Assembly (NCBI RefSeq): GCF_014268275.3
Contig: NZ_CP077084.1
Coordinates: 4,340,001-4,404,000, forward strand
From: Pseudomonas tritici
Lineage (GTDB): Bacteria > Pseudomonadota > Gammaproteobacteria > Pseudomonadales > Pseudomonadaceae
Direction: 5' to 3'
Length of the DNA stretch: 64,000 bases
The notes under the pieces are model-generated. The model was not told the origin of the DNA, did no database searches, and was given only the letters and a program-made list of their open reading frames with translations. The translations under genes were made by a program, and so were the position numbers. The stretch's first letter is position 1, and every line of letters begins with the position of its first letter. This document shows positions 1 to 8,480 of this stretch, piece by piece.

Positions 1-2
1 TT

Positions 3-440
3 GCTTGTCTGCGCATTCATTCTGGCAGCAACCGATTTGCTCATCGGCCCCTGATTCACGCCCTTCGATCTGCCGGCATTAACATACCCACGGAGTGCTC
101 AGTCTGGAGTGAGGAAATAGATCCGGAGGAATGGTTTTGCGAAAGGGAGCCGGAATATTGGATCAACATCGCATTTGAAGCGCCTGCGACTCTGCTTCAA
201 GCATTTCTTTGGTGTGCTTTGGCTAGGGACTTTGCCGCAATTCAGCCTAAACCCAACTGCGTTTTATACCTCTTCAATTTGAAGAGGCACGTTATGGTTT
301 TTCCCTACGACGACAGAGGTATGGATGTGGTCGGCCCCAACAAAAATCTGCTTTCACAGTTGTATCGTCTGCATCATACATACCTGCTGGAATACGACCG
401 ACATACGATGGACACCACATTTGCAGGGGCTGCGCGCTAG
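3..440 (+). CDS. DUF3885-family protein, 5' end outside window
   Basis: An open frame runs from the first bases of the window to a TAG at 438-440, so the N-terminus is missing. The visible 145 residues end with the pattern YDDRGMDVVGPN, then LLSQLYRLHHTYLLEYDR and a final MDTTF. As I recall the DUF3885 family, its C-terminus has this shape (a YDDRGMD motif, then an LY..H..WLLDYDR motif). No catalytic role is known for the family. An internal ATG at 219 would give only 73 residues, but the homologous part clearly begins further upstream. It is followed by a degraded REP-like stretch near 500-530. Family assignment is from memory of the motif. Confidence 0.65.
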   Translation, partial: ACLRIHSGSNRFAHRPLIHALRSAGINIPTECSVWSEEIDPEEWFCEREPEYWINIAFEAPATLLQAFLWCALARDFAAIQPKPNCVLYLFNLKRHVMVFPYDDRGMDVVGPNKNLLSQLYRLHHTYLLEYDRHTMDTTFAGAAR

Positions 441-528
441 CCTCATTGCTTACATTGGGGCTGAAATCGTGCCCACAGCCCACATGGCCACCGTCTCTTT
501 TTGGCCGCTTACTGCCCGTCATTCCTGA

Positions 529-870
529 CTACTTTTTTGGGTGAGTACCACCCCTCCCCCGTAATAACCCATCCGCGAGCGAGACTTGGATATTCCTAAT
601 CCCATCTAAAGACAAACGCTCGGTGCACCAGACCTCAGCCTCTCCTTTGAAAAGCCTAAGCCACAGCCCATGTGAAACGAGGGTGCTACGCAGCTCCGGG
701 ATGCGGATCAAATTCTCAATATCACCACCGAAGTGCTTTAAGAGCAGTCCGTTACGAACGTGCACGATGTAACCCTGACCACCCGCCATTACGATCACAT
801 GAAAAGTTGATTCCACTTCCAACACGCAGTTGAAGCGGCAGGACCCGGTGAGCCAGCAAATCGAGATCAT
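529..870 (-). CDS. hypothetical protein, possibly a degraded gene
   Basis: This frame encodes about 113 residues if it starts at the ATG at 870; the frame stays open upstream to 1053, but that part overlaps the glyA terminator and looks non-coding. The segment FHVIVMAGGQGYIVHVRNGL, then RLSLDGIRNIQVSLADG, has the mix of hydrophobic and charged residues expected of real protein. No good ribosome binding site precedes the ATG, and the end (GGTHPKK) looks abrupt. I do not recognise a family. It lies between the DUF3885 gene and the glyA operon on the strand of the latter. It could be a truncated remnant. Confidence 0.35.
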   Translation of the reverse strand: MISICWLTGSCRFNCVLEVESTFHVIVMAGGQGYIVHVRNGLLLKHFGGDIENLIRIPELRSTLVSHGLWLRLFKGEAEVWCTERLSLDGIRNIQVSLADGLLRGRGGTHPKK

Positions 871-1021
871 TTTTTGGGGCGTGCCCTGGGCTGTGACTTT
901 CGGGCTCACCGGGATCAGTCTTCGGCAGATCATCACGACGCCCCCACGCCCCCAGATCGAACGCCTGATAACGCTGGAAGCAGGCTGCATGAGCGTCCTT
1001 TTCGGGTAAAGGCGTGAATCA

Positions 1022-1041
1022 GGGGCCGTCCACACGGCCCC
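1022..1041 (-). terminator. hairpin after glyA
   Basis: An 8-bp perfect inverted repeat, GGGGCCGT-CCAC-ACGGCCCC, lies 13 bp downstream of the glyA stop codon on the minus strand. The following T-tract is poor, so it may be a weak terminator or an mRNA-stabilising hairpin closing the four-gene operon. Confidence 0.5.
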
Positions 1042-1053
1042 CCCCAAACCCAT

Positions 1054-2319
1054 TCAGCGATAAACCGGATAACGCCGGCACAGTGCGACAACCTGTTCGC
1101 GCACGTGGTGGCCGACCTTGTCACTGTCGCCATATTCCAGGGCGTCGAGTACGTCGCACAACCACCCTGCCACTTGCTCGCAGGCCTCGACACCGAAGCC
1201 CCGCGTCGTCACCGCCGGGCTGCCGATGCGCAGGCCGGAGGTCACGAAGGGTGAGCGTGGGTCATTCGGCACCGAGTTTTTATTCGCGGTAATGTAGGCG
1301 CTGCTCAATGCCGCATCGGCGTCCTTGCCGGTGTAGGGCTTGTCGGACAGGTCGATCAGCATCATGTGGTTGTCGGTTCCGCCCGAGACGATCTTGTAGC
1401 CGCGCTTTTGCAGCACCGCCGCCATGGCGCGGGCGTTGATCACCACTTGGGCCTGGTAGACGCGGAACTCAGGCGTCAGCGCTTCCTTGAACGCTACGGC
1501 CTTGGCTGCAATCTGGTGCATAAGCGGGCCGCCCTGCACGCCGGGAAACACTGCCGAATCGAGTTTTTTGTAGAAGGCTTCGTCCTGGCCCTTCGACAGA
1601 ATCAAACCGCCCCGTGGGCCGCGCAGGGTTTTGTGCGTGGTGCTGGTGACCACATGCGCATGGGGCAGCGGGTCCGGGTATTCGCCGGCGGCGACCAACC
1701 CGGCGACGTGGGCCATGTCGACCCAGAATATGGCGCCGACCTTGTCGGCGATGGTGCGCATGCGTGCCCAGTCCTTGTAGCGCGAGTACGCCGAGAAGCC
1801 GCCGATCAACATTTTCGGGCGCGTCTGCAGGGCAATTCGTTCCATCTCGTCGTAGTCGAGAAAACCGGTTTTCGGGTCCAGCCCGTAGGGCACGATCTTG
1901 TAATGCCGGCCCGAAAAGTTCGCCGGGTTACCGTGGGTCAGGTGGCCGCCCTGGGCCAGGTTCATGCCCATCACCGTGTCACCGGGGTTGATCAACGCGA
2001 GGAACACCGCCGCGTTGGCCTGCGCACCCGCGTGAGGCTGCACGTTGGCGTAGTCGCAGTTGAACAGGGTCTTGACCCGCTCAATCGCCAGCCGCTCGGC
2101 TACATCGACGTATTCACAACCACTGTAGTAGCGCTTGCCGGGATAGCCCTCGGCGTACTTGTTGGTGAGTACCGTGCTCTGGGTCTGCATGACCAGCGGG
2201 CTGGCGTAGTTCTCCGACGCGATCAGCTCAATGTGGTCTTCCTGGCGATGCGCTTCGTTATGAATCGCCTCACGCAGTTCAGGGTCGAAAGCATCCAGGG
2301 TGAGCGTTGAGTCATACAT
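1054..2319 (-). CDS. glyA: serine hydroxymethyltransferase (first paralogue)
   Basis: PLP enzyme of the SHMT family, 421 residues, usual length. SHMT interconverts serine and glycine while loading or unloading methylene-tetrahydrofolate in the cytosol. Diagnostic stretches are [30 protein letters not shown], the PLP-contacting [10 protein letters not shown], and the Schiff-base motif [13 protein letters not shown] with its lysine intact. A TTG at 2349 extends the frame, but the ATG at 2319 has AAGGA nine bases upstream and is preferred. It is the last gene of the minus-strand operon benE-like, yggS-like, argD-like, glyA. A second SHMT homologue lies at 8481. Whether this is the housekeeping copy or a dedicated one cannot be told here. 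Confidence 0.93.
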   Translation of the reverse strand: MYDSTLTLDAFDPELREAIHNEAHRQEDHIELIASENYASPLVMQTQSTVLTNKYAEGYPGKRYYSGCEYVDVAERLAIERVKTLFNCDYANVQPHAGAQANAAVFLALINPGDTVMGMNLAQGGHLTHGNPANFSGRHYKIVPYGLDPKTGFLDYDEMERIALQTRPKMLIGGFSAYSRYKDWARMRTIADKVGAIFWVDMAHVAGLVAAGEYPDPLPHAHVVTSTTHKTLRGPRGGLILSKGQDEAFYKKLDSAVFPGVQGGPLMHQIAAKAVAFKEALTPEFRVYQAQVVINARAMAAVLQKRGYKIVSGGTDNHMMLIDLSDKPYTGKDADAALSSAYITANKNSVPNDPRSPFVTSGLRIGSPAVTTRGFGVEACEQVAGWLCDVLDALEYGDSDKVGHHVREQVVALCRRYPVYR

Positions 2320-2345
2320 GGTGGGGGCGTCCTTGGTTAACAAAT

Positions 2346-3527
2346 TCAAACAGCGGGCGACAGCAGGCGAATGACACGTGCGGCGATCTCGTCGATCTGT
2401 GTGTCATCGCAGATCAGTGCGGGCAACAGGCGCATGGTGGTGCCACGGGTGACGGTGATCAGCAGGCGTTGTTCTTCACGGGCGCGGTCGACCAGCTCGC
2501 CGCACGGGCGGTTGAGTTCGACGCCGACCATCAAGCCGATACCACGAATGGCCACCACCTCGGGATGGTTGCCCAGCGCCAGCTTGAGCGCGGCCAGCAG
2601 GCGTCGGCCGCTGGCGGCGGCGCGTTGTGGCAGGTGCTCACGCTGCATGATGTCCAGCACCGTGCACCCCACGCGGCAGGCCAGCGGGTTACCGCCAAAC
2701 GTGGACGCATGGTGACCGGGGGAAAACAGCTCGGCGGCCTTGCCCCGCGCCAGGCATGCGCCTATCGGGTAGCCGTTGCCAAGTGCCTTGGCCAGGGTGA
2801 TGACATCCGGCTCGATGCCCGCGTGTTGAAAGCCAAACCAGGCGCCGGTGCGGCCCATGCCGGTTTGCACTTCATCAATCATCATCAGCCAGTCGTGTTC
2901 ATCGCACAGGGCGCGCAACCCTTGCAGGTAGCCCGCGAACGCCGCATGCACCCCACCCTCGCCCTGCACCGGTTCGACCAGCACGGCAACGATGTTGGGT
3001 GACTGCGCCGCAACCGCCCGAATCGCCTCGATGTCGTTGTACGGCACGCGCACAAAGCCGGGCATCAACGGTTCGAAACCGGCGTGCACCGCCGGGTTGC
3101 CGGTGGCCGCCAGCGTGGCGAGAGTGCGCCCGTGGAAGCTGTTGTCCATCACCAGCACCTGCGGCTGGGCCACGCCTCGGGCATGGGCGTGCAACCGCGC
3201 CAGCTTCAGCGCGGCTTCATTGGCCTCGGCGCCGGAGTTGCAGAAAAACGCGCGCTCCATGCCGGACAACAGGCACAACCGCTCGCCCAGTTGCTCCTGC
3301 CACGGGATGCGAAACATGTTGGTGGTGTGCAGCAACTGCGTGGACTGCTCGGCGATGGCGGTGGCAATTTCCGGGTTGGCATGCCCCAGGCTCGTCACGG
3401 CCACGCCGGCGATGGCATCCAGGTATTCAACGCCGTCGGTGTCCCACAGGCGAGCGCCCAGGCCTCGGCTGAACGAGACCGGCTGACGGGACGAGGTGTG
3501 CATCAGGTAAGCGGGTGCTGCGGACAT
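2346..3527 (-). CDS. class-III aminotransferase, acetylornithine aminotransferase-like
   Basis: Fold-type I PLP aminotransferase of the ArgD/ornithine aminotransferase group, 393 residues. Visible motifs are [14 protein letters not shown] near the N-terminus, [17 protein letters not shown] for cofactor phosphate binding, [25 protein letters not shown] with the pyridine-nitrogen aspartate, and [12 protein letters not shown] with the Schiff-base lysine. The ATG at 3527 follows AGGAGG by six bases, so the upstream ATG at 3554 is rejected. It is co-transcribed between a YggS-like gene and glyA, away from any arginine gene. Its substrate is therefore probably a special amine or keto acid; argD function itself is not supported by context. 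Confidence 0.85.
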   Translation of the reverse strand: MSAAPAYLMHTSSRQPVSFSRGLGARLWDTDGVEYLDAIAGVAVTSLGHANPEIATAIAEQSTQLLHTTNMFRIPWQEQLGERLCLLSGMERAFFCNSGAEANEAALKLARLHAHARGVAQPQVLVMDNSFHGRTLATLAATGNPAVHAGFEPLMPGFVRVPYNDIEAIRAVAAQSPNIVAVLVEPVQGEGGVHAAFAGYLQGLRALCDEHDWLMMIDEVQTGMGRTGAWFGFQHAGIEPDVITLAKALGNGYPIGACLARGKAAELFSPGHHASTFGGNPLACRVGCTVLDIMQREHLPQRAAASGRRLLAALKLALGNHPEVVAIRGIGLMVGVELNRPCGELVDRAREEQRLLITVTRGTTMRLLPALICDDTQIDEIAARVIRLLSPAV

Positions 3528-3556
3528 TGCAGGCCTCCTATAGAGATCAATCAACG

Positions 3557-4396
3557 TTAAGGGGCGAGCGCCGGCAACTCGTCGTCGTTGCGCGGTCTGG
3601 CGTCGGCCGTGGGCCAGTAATAGGCATCTGGCATGGCGCGGGCACCGAAGATGGCTTGGCCGACGCGTACCACGGTTGCACCCTCTTCAATGGCAATTTC
3701 AAAGTCGCCCGACATACCCATCGACAACTCCTGCAGCGACACGCCCTCGGGCACCTGCGCGAGCAAGCGGTCGCGCAATTCACGCAAGCGCACGAAGCAG
3801 GGGCGCACCCGCACCACGTCGGCGCAAAACAGCGCCAGGGTCATCAGCCCGCGAACCCGTAGCGCCGGGAATGCCGGCAGCGCCGCGATGAACGCCGCCA
3901 CATCCTCGAGAGCCAGGCCGTACTTGCTGGCTTCGCCCGAGGTGTTGACCTGCACGAACACATCCATCTGCCGACCTTCGAGCTGCAGGCGATGGTTCAG
4001 CACTTCGGCCACGCGCAGGCTGTCGAGCGCCTGGAATTCGCTGGCAAAACGCGCAACCTGCTTGGCCTTGTTGGTTTGCAGGTGGCCGATGACTGACCAT
4101 TGCAGGTCGTGCAGGTCGCTCATGGCTTGCGCCTTGCGCTGGGCCTCCTGCACCTTGTTTTCGCCGAGCAGGCGGCAACCGGCGGCATAGGCCAGGCGCA
4201 GATGGGCTTCGTCGAAGGTCTTGCTGACCGGCAGCAACCGCACGGTGGCCGGGTCACGCCCGACGCGGTGGCAGGCATCAATGATGCGTTGCTGCACAGC
4301 GGCAAGATTGCGACGAAAGTCCTCGACGCTGACCGCCTGCGGATAGCGACCATGGTCGGCGTGGAGCGTGGTGAGGTGTTCGGCTTGCCCAGTCAT
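3557..4396 (-). CDS. YggS/PLPBP-family PLP homeostasis protein
   Basis: Single-domain alanine-racemase-like barrel protein, 279 residues, slightly longer than typical YggS (about 230). Family members bind PLP on a lysine without known turnover and buffer free PLP. The lysine motif is LLPVSKTF near residue 58, followed by GENKVQEAQ, WSVIGHLQTNKAK, VQVNTSGEASKYG, the RGLMTL strand, and LSMGMSGDFEIAIEEGAT with VRVGQAIFG at the phosphate site. Its ATG overlaps the stop of the upstream transporter gene (TGATG), so translation is coupled. The housekeeping yggS of pseudomonads normally sits beside pilT/proC, so this is probably an extra, cluster-specific copy, fitting a cluster that must protect or supply PLP. 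Confidence 0.9.
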   Translation of the reverse strand: MTGQAEHLTTLHADHGRYPQAVSVEDFRRNLAAVQQRIIDACHRVGRDPATVRLLPVSKTFDEAHLRLAYAAGCRLLGENKVQEAQRKAQAMSDLHDLQWSVIGHLQTNKAKQVARFASEFQALDSLRVAEVLNHRLQLEGRQMDVFVQVNTSGEASKYGLALEDVAAFIAALPAFPALRVRGLMTLALFCADVVRVRPCFVRLRELRDRLLAQVPEGVSLQELSMGMSGDFEIAIEEGATVVRVGQAIFGARAMPDAYYWPTADARPRNDDELPALAP

Positions 4397-5628
4397 CAGC
4401 GGGTCGCTCCCTTGGTGGTCACCGCAGTGTTTTTTTCACGACGTGGCAGTTGCCCATTGAGTACCGCATACGCCGCGAGGCCGATGAGCAAGCCCCAGAA
4501 CGCGCCGCCAATGCCAAGCAAGGTGATGTTGGCGGCGCACGCCAGAAAGGTGATCAGCGAGGCTTCACGGGATTTGACGTCCGCCATGGCATTGGCCAGG
4601 CTGCCGCCGATGGTGCCGAGCAGCGCCAGCCCGGCCAGGGTGGTAATGAACGTCGCCGGAAAGGCCATGAACACCGCCGCCAGGGTTACGCCAAAAATCC
4701 CCACCAGGATGTAGAACACCCCTGCCGCTACCCCGGCGATCCAGCGTTTGGAAGGGTCTTCGGACGCTTCCTTGCCGGTGCAGATCGCCGCCGTGATTGC
4801 CGCGATATTGAACGCATGGGAGCCGAACGGCGCCATCAGCAACGAACCCAGCCCGGTCACGCTGAGAATCGGGTTGGCGCTGGTCTTGAAGCCGTCATTG
4901 CGCAGCACCAGCATGCCCGGCATGTACTGCCCCGTGAGGGTAATCAAAAAAAGCGGCAACGCCACGCTCAGCAACGCATTGAGCGAGAACTCGGGCCGCG
5001 TGAATACCGGTGTGGCGAACGCCAGCGCCAGTCCGGAAAAATCCACTCGCCCCTGCATCAGCAAAAAGCCCAGCCCCAGTACCAGAATGCCGACCACCGC
5101 GTAGCGTGCGCTCAAGCGTTTGAACACGATGTAGGCGCCGATGAGCAGCCCCACCAACAGCGGGTCGACCGTCATGCTCGCGAATGCACCGATGCCGAAC
5201 TGCAAGAGAATGCCGCCCAGCAGGCCCGCCGCAACGCCAGGCGGGATCAGGCGCACAGCCCTTTCAAAATAGCCGGATACCCCCAGCAGCACGAACGCCG
5301 CCGCTGAAATCAAATACGCACCAATCGCCTCGGCGTAGGGCGTGGTCGCCAGGGCAACGATCAAGAACGCCGCCGCCGGGGTCGACCAGGCGGTGATGAT
5401 CGGCTCGCGGCTCACCCAACTGAGGAACAACCCTGTCACACCGACGCCAATCGACACCGACCAGACCCACGACGCCGTCAGCTCAGGGCTGAGGCCGGCA
5501 ACCTTGGCGGCCTGGAACACTAGAATGAAGGTGCCGCCGTAATTGACGATCACCGAAATCAGCCCGGCAACCACCGGGTGCAGCACATCCCGCAGACGCA
5601 GGGACGACTGGGATTGAGTAGAGGGCAT
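4396..5628 (-). CDS. BenE-family (benzoate/H+ symporter type) membrane transporter
   Basis: Inner-membrane protein of 410 residues with about twelve hydrophobic segments. The sequence follows the BenE family: LHPVVAGLISVIVNYGGTF near the start, ITAWSTPAAAFLIV, and GQYMPGMLVLRNDG in the centre. Family members are annotated as benzoate:proton symporters, but substrate prediction is weak. There are no benzoate catabolic genes here; the neighbours are PLP enzymes. Substrate could be an aromatic acid, a vitamin B6 compound or the cluster product. The ATG at 5628 has AAGGAG nine bases upstream; the longer frame to 5679 lacks one. It is the first gene of its operon, behind the putative regulator box at 5728-5740. 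Confidence 0.82.
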   Translation of the reverse strand: MPSTQSQSSLRLRDVLHPVVAGLISVIVNYGGTFILVFQAAKVAGLSPELTASWVWSVSIGVGVTGLFLSWVSREPIITAWSTPAAAFLIVALATTPYAEAIGAYLISAAAFVLLGVSGYFERAVRLIPPGVAAGLLGGILLQFGIGAFASMTVDPLLVGLLIGAYIVFKRLSARYAVVGILVLGLGFLLMQGRVDFSGLALAFATPVFTRPEFSLNALLSVALPLFLITLTGQYMPGMLVLRNDGFKTSANPILSVTGLGSLLMAPFGSHAFNIAAITAAICTGKEASEDPSKRWIAGVAAGVFYILVGIFGVTLAAVFMAFPATFITTLAGLALLGTIGGSLANAMADVKSREASLITFLACAANITLLGIGGAFWGLLIGLAAYAVLNGQLPRREKNTAVTTKGATR

Positions 5629-5727
5629 AAGTCTTGGCTCCTTGCTGGACAATGGATCAGGCCGTGGCCAGGCGGTCATTTATAGCCGTTGAATGGTGGG
5701 GTTTGCCCCTACGCTTGTGCGCAGCAG

Positions 5728-5740
5728 ACCAGACCACTTT
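5728..5740 (-). promoter_or_regulatory. putative MocR/PdxR operator ahead of the benE-like operon
   Basis: Reading toward the operon (minus strand) the sequence is AAAGTGGTCTGGT, ending about 100 bp before the start codon. Exactly the same 13 bases in the same orientation occur 89 bp before the MFS gene at 10020. It also resembles the AAAGTGGWCTA-type box I recall for corynebacterial PdxR. A possible minus-strand -10 (TATAAA) lies further down around 5678-5683. Regulator assignment is inference from proximity and motif similarity. Confidence 0.55.
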
Positions 5741-5754
5741 TCGCGCAGGAGCGG

Positions 5755-6837
5755 TTACCCATGTGCGCGTGCGAAGTCAGCCATAAAGTCAGTCAGCGCC
5801 TCGACTGCGGTTAACGAGACGGCGTTGTAGAGGCTGGCGCGCAGGCCGCCGACACTGGCGTGGCCTTTCAAGCCGTTAAGGCCGGCGGCTTCGGCGCGGC
5901 GCAAGAAGGTCTTCTCCAGCGTCGAATCCGCCAGCACGAACGGCACGTTGTTGATCGAGCGGTACGCCGGCTGCACCCGATTGCGGTAGAACCCGCCGCT
6001 CTCGTCGATGGCGCGATAGAGCCGGTGCGCCTTGGCCTGGTTACGCTCATGCAAGGCCGGCAGGCCGCCGTTGTGCTTGATCCACTTGAGCGTCAGGCCG
6101 GTGAGGTACCAGGGAAACGTCGCCGGGGTATTGAGCATCGACTGCGCATCGCTGATGTGGGCGTAGTTGAGAATGTCCGGAGTGAAGGCATGGGAGCGTT
6201 CCAGTAATGCGGGGTCGACGATGACCACCGTCAACCCGGCCACCCCCATGTTTTTCTGCGCGGCGGCATACACCAGGTCGTGCCGGGCGACGTCCATCGG
6301 CTTGGACAAAAGGCTTGAACAGGCATCACACACCAGCGGCGCGGCGCTGTCGGGCGGGGCGATGAATTGCACGCCGTGGACCGTCTCATTCTCGGTGTAA
6401 TGCAGGTAGGCGGCGTCAGGATTGAGGTGCCAGCTCGCTGCGTCAGGCACGCGGTCGAAGCCGGTTGCGCGGGCACTGGCCGCGATTCGCACATCGCAAT
6501 AACGCCGCGCCGCTTCAATCGCCTTACCCGACCAGAGGCCGGTGTGCAGGTAGTCCGCCGTGCCTTTGTCGCCCAACAGGTTCATCGGCACCTGGGCGAA
6601 CTGCAGCGAGGCGCCGCCTTGCAAAAACAACACTTTGTATGCGTCCGGCACGCCGAGAATGTTGCGCAGGTCCTGCTCCGCCTGGCGGGCAACGTCCATG
6701 AACACGCGGGAGCGATGGCTGATCTCCATCACCGACATACCGGTGCCGGCAAAATCAAAAAATTCTTCGTGTGCCTGGGTGAGCACTTCCAGCGGCACCG
6801 CCGTGGGGCCGGCGCTGAAGTTGTGGGATCTGGCCAT
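5755..6837 (-). CDS. SerC-like phosphoserine aminotransferase paralogue
   Basis: Fold-type I aminotransferase, 360 residues, full SerC length. SerC makes 3-phosphoserine from 3-phosphohydroxypyruvate and also serves PLP synthesis. Seen: MARSHNFSAGPTAVP at the N-terminus, H41-R42 in EISHRSRVF, W102, the Schiff-base lysine K195 in AAAQKNMGVAGL, and R333 in GGLRASLYNA. At 326-327 the usual GHR before (S/V)VGG is GHA: the arginine that helps hold the substrate phosphate is alanine. An altered or non-phosphorylated substrate is possible. The ATG at 6837 has AGGAG nine bases upstream. It stands alone, divergent from the MocR regulator at 6974. I leave the symbol empty because of the substitution. 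Confidence 0.85.
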   Translation of the reverse strand: MARSHNFSAGPTAVPLEVLTQAHEEFFDFAGTGMSVMEISHRSRVFMDVARQAEQDLRNILGVPDAYKVLFLQGGASLQFAQVPMNLLGDKGTADYLHTGLWSGKAIEAARRYCDVRIAASARATGFDRVPDAASWHLNPDAAYLHYTENETVHGVQFIAPPDSAAPLVCDACSSLLSKPMDVARHDLVYAAAQKNMGVAGLTVVIVDPALLERSHAFTPDILNYAHISDAQSMLNTPATFPWYLTGLTLKWIKHNGGLPALHERNQAKAHRLYRAIDESGGFYRNRVQPAYRSINNVPFVLADSTLEKTFLRRAEAAGLNGLKGHASVGGLRASLYNAVSLTAVEALTDFMADFARAHG

Positions 6838-6929
6838 CGTCGCGTAACTCCTGTTCAAGAACACTCGCATCGTGCGGGCTTGCCACGCGCCGGGGCCGGG
6901 CTGGCGAGGGCTGGATTCTACGGATAGAC

Positions 6930-6949
6930 TGGCCTGCCATTACAGGCCA
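6930..6949. promoter_or_regulatory. inverted repeat in the serC-like / MocR divergent promoter
   Basis: TGGCCTG-CCATTA-CAGGCCA is a perfect 7-bp inverted repeat with a 6-base spacer, 24 bp before the regulator start codon and about 93 bp before the serC-like start. Its half-site TGGCCTG is close to TGGTCTG in the boxes at 5728-5740 and 9918-9930, so it is a likely autoregulatory operator. Confidence 0.5.
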
Positions 6950-6973
6950 ATTCCAAAGGACGGAGCAGACCGC

Positions 6974-8470
6974 ATGGCAAAAACCTTCGAGCTCGAAACC
7001 CTGAAAATGCGCCTCAACGACGTGGAGTTTCAGCTGCTGGACTTGCACCAGCGCATCCAGCGGGCGTTGCGCGCACTGATCCTCGACGGCGCCCTCGGCC
7101 CCGGCCTGAAACTGCCTGCCACACGGGTCTTGGCAACGTCACTGGGGTGCGCCCGCGACACCGTCGAGAACGCCTACGTGCAGTTGCATCGGGACGGGTT
7201 TATCGTACGCCGCGAGGGTGCTGGCAGTTACGTCTGCGACACGGTCGGCGTCGAATTGCGCGGCGCCACACGCCGGCGCATCAAGGCCCAGGAAGTGCGC
7301 AGCAACGCCGCCGCACCCGGCGCCGAGCTGAGCCAGCGAGGGCGGATGATCTTCGAAACGGGCGGCGTCAGCGACCAGCAAGTCATCAAGGCCTTCGCCA
7401 CCGGTTTGCCGGAAACCCGCAGTTTCCCCACGGATGTCTGGGAACGCCTGCAACGCCAGGTGATGAAGGACTATCGCGCCAACGTGCTCTTGCACGGCGA
7501 CCCGCAAGGCGCCGAGCCGCTGCGCAAGGCGATTGCCACCTACCTGAACCTAGAGCGCGGGGCCAAGTGTTCGCCCGATCAGGTGCTGGTGCTGAGCAGC
7601 ACGCGCCAGGCCTTGTACCTCTGCGCGCAGCTGCTGGTGGATGCCGGCAAGCCGATCCTGCTGGAAAACCCTGGCTATTACGGCGCACGCAAAGCCTTCG
7701 AGATCGCTGAAGCCAAGGTGCTGCCCATCGATGTCGATGAACGCGGCATCCGCACCGACCTGTTGTACGCCGACCGCAGCGGCGCCAACTGCGTGTACGT
7801 CACACCGTCGCACCAATACCCCACCGGCGTGACGCTGCCGCTGGAACGGCGCCTTGAGTTGATCAACTGGGCAGCGGAAAAAAGCAAGTGGCTGATCGAG
7901 GACGACTACGACAGCGAGTTCCATTACGACGGACAACCCACCGCCTGCGTGCAGGGTCTGGACAAGTATCAGCGCACGCTCTACATCGGCACGTTCAGCA
8001 AGACGCTCTACCCCGGCTTGCGCATGGGCTACATGGTGCTGCCCCACGAACTGGTCAAGCCCTTTGCCTACGCACGCAGCATGATGGACGGGCATACGCC
8101 GCAAGTGCTGCAACTGACCCTGGCGCGGTTTATGGAAGACGGCCATTACAACGCCCACGTGCGGGCCATGCGCAAGCTCTATGCCGGGCGCCGCTCGATC
8201 ATGCATGACGCCATTGGCAAGTACCTGGGCGAGGTCGTCACCGCCCAGTTGCCGCCGGGCGGGTTGCAGATTCCCTGTCTGCTGAAAGCGGGCTGGAGCG
8301 AAGAAAAAACCATCCGCCAGGCGGCCACCGCCGGCGTGCAATTGTCCGGACTCAGCAAGCTGTACGCAGGCGAACCGCAGCAATACGGCTGGCTGCTGGG
8401 CTACTCGTCGTTGACCGCGTATGAAATCGAAGCCGCCATGCTGCGCCTGGCCAATGCGCTGAAAATCTAG
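6974..8470 (+). CDS. MocR/PdxR-like regulator (GntR HTH fused to aminotransferase fold)
   Basis: 498-residue transcription factor of the MocR class. The N-terminal winged helix spans roughly residues 20-85 (LHQRIQRALRALILDG, then LPATRVLATSLGCARDTVENA). The C-terminal aminotransferase-like domain shows NPGYYGARKAFE, PSHQYPTGVTLP, IEDDYDSEF and the PLP lysine in TFSKTLYPGLRMGYM. MocR proteins use this domain to sense PLP or a PLP-amine adduct; PdxR members control vitamin B6 genes. The ATG at 6974 is preceded by AAGGACGGAG; the in-frame extension to 6872 is non-coding promoter. Centrally placed among PLP genes and flanked by shared motifs, it is the probable regulator of the whole 1-14.6 kb block. 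Target assignment is inference. Confidence 0.9.
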   Translation: MAKTFELETLKMRLNDVEFQLLDLHQRIQRALRALILDGALGPGLKLPATRVLATSLGCARDTVENAYVQLHRDGFIVRREGAGSYVCDTVGVELRGATRRRIKAQEVRSNAAAPGAELSQRGRMIFETGGVSDQQVIKAFATGLPETRSFPTDVWERLQRQVMKDYRANVLLHGDPQGAEPLRKAIATYLNLERGAKCSPDQVLVLSSTRQALYLCAQLLVDAGKPILLENPGYYGARKAFEIAEAKVLPIDVDERGIRTDLLYADRSGANCVYVTPSHQYPTGVTLPLERRLELINWAAEKSKWLIEDDYDSEFHYDGQPTACVQGLDKYQRTLYIGTFSKTLYPGLRMGYMVLPHELVKPFAYARSMMDGHTPQVLQLTLARFMEDGHYNAHVRAMRKLYAGRRSIMHDAIGKYLGEVVTAQLPPGGLQIPCLLKAGWSEEKTIRQAATAGVQLSGLSKLYAGEPQQYGWLLGYSSLTAYEIEAAMLRLANALKI

Positions 8471-8480
8471 AGGCAGCCGC

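Noticed and set aside
1366..2310. 314-codon plus-strand frame opposite glyA
   Set aside because: It is a reverse-complement shadow of the SHMT gene and has no known family.
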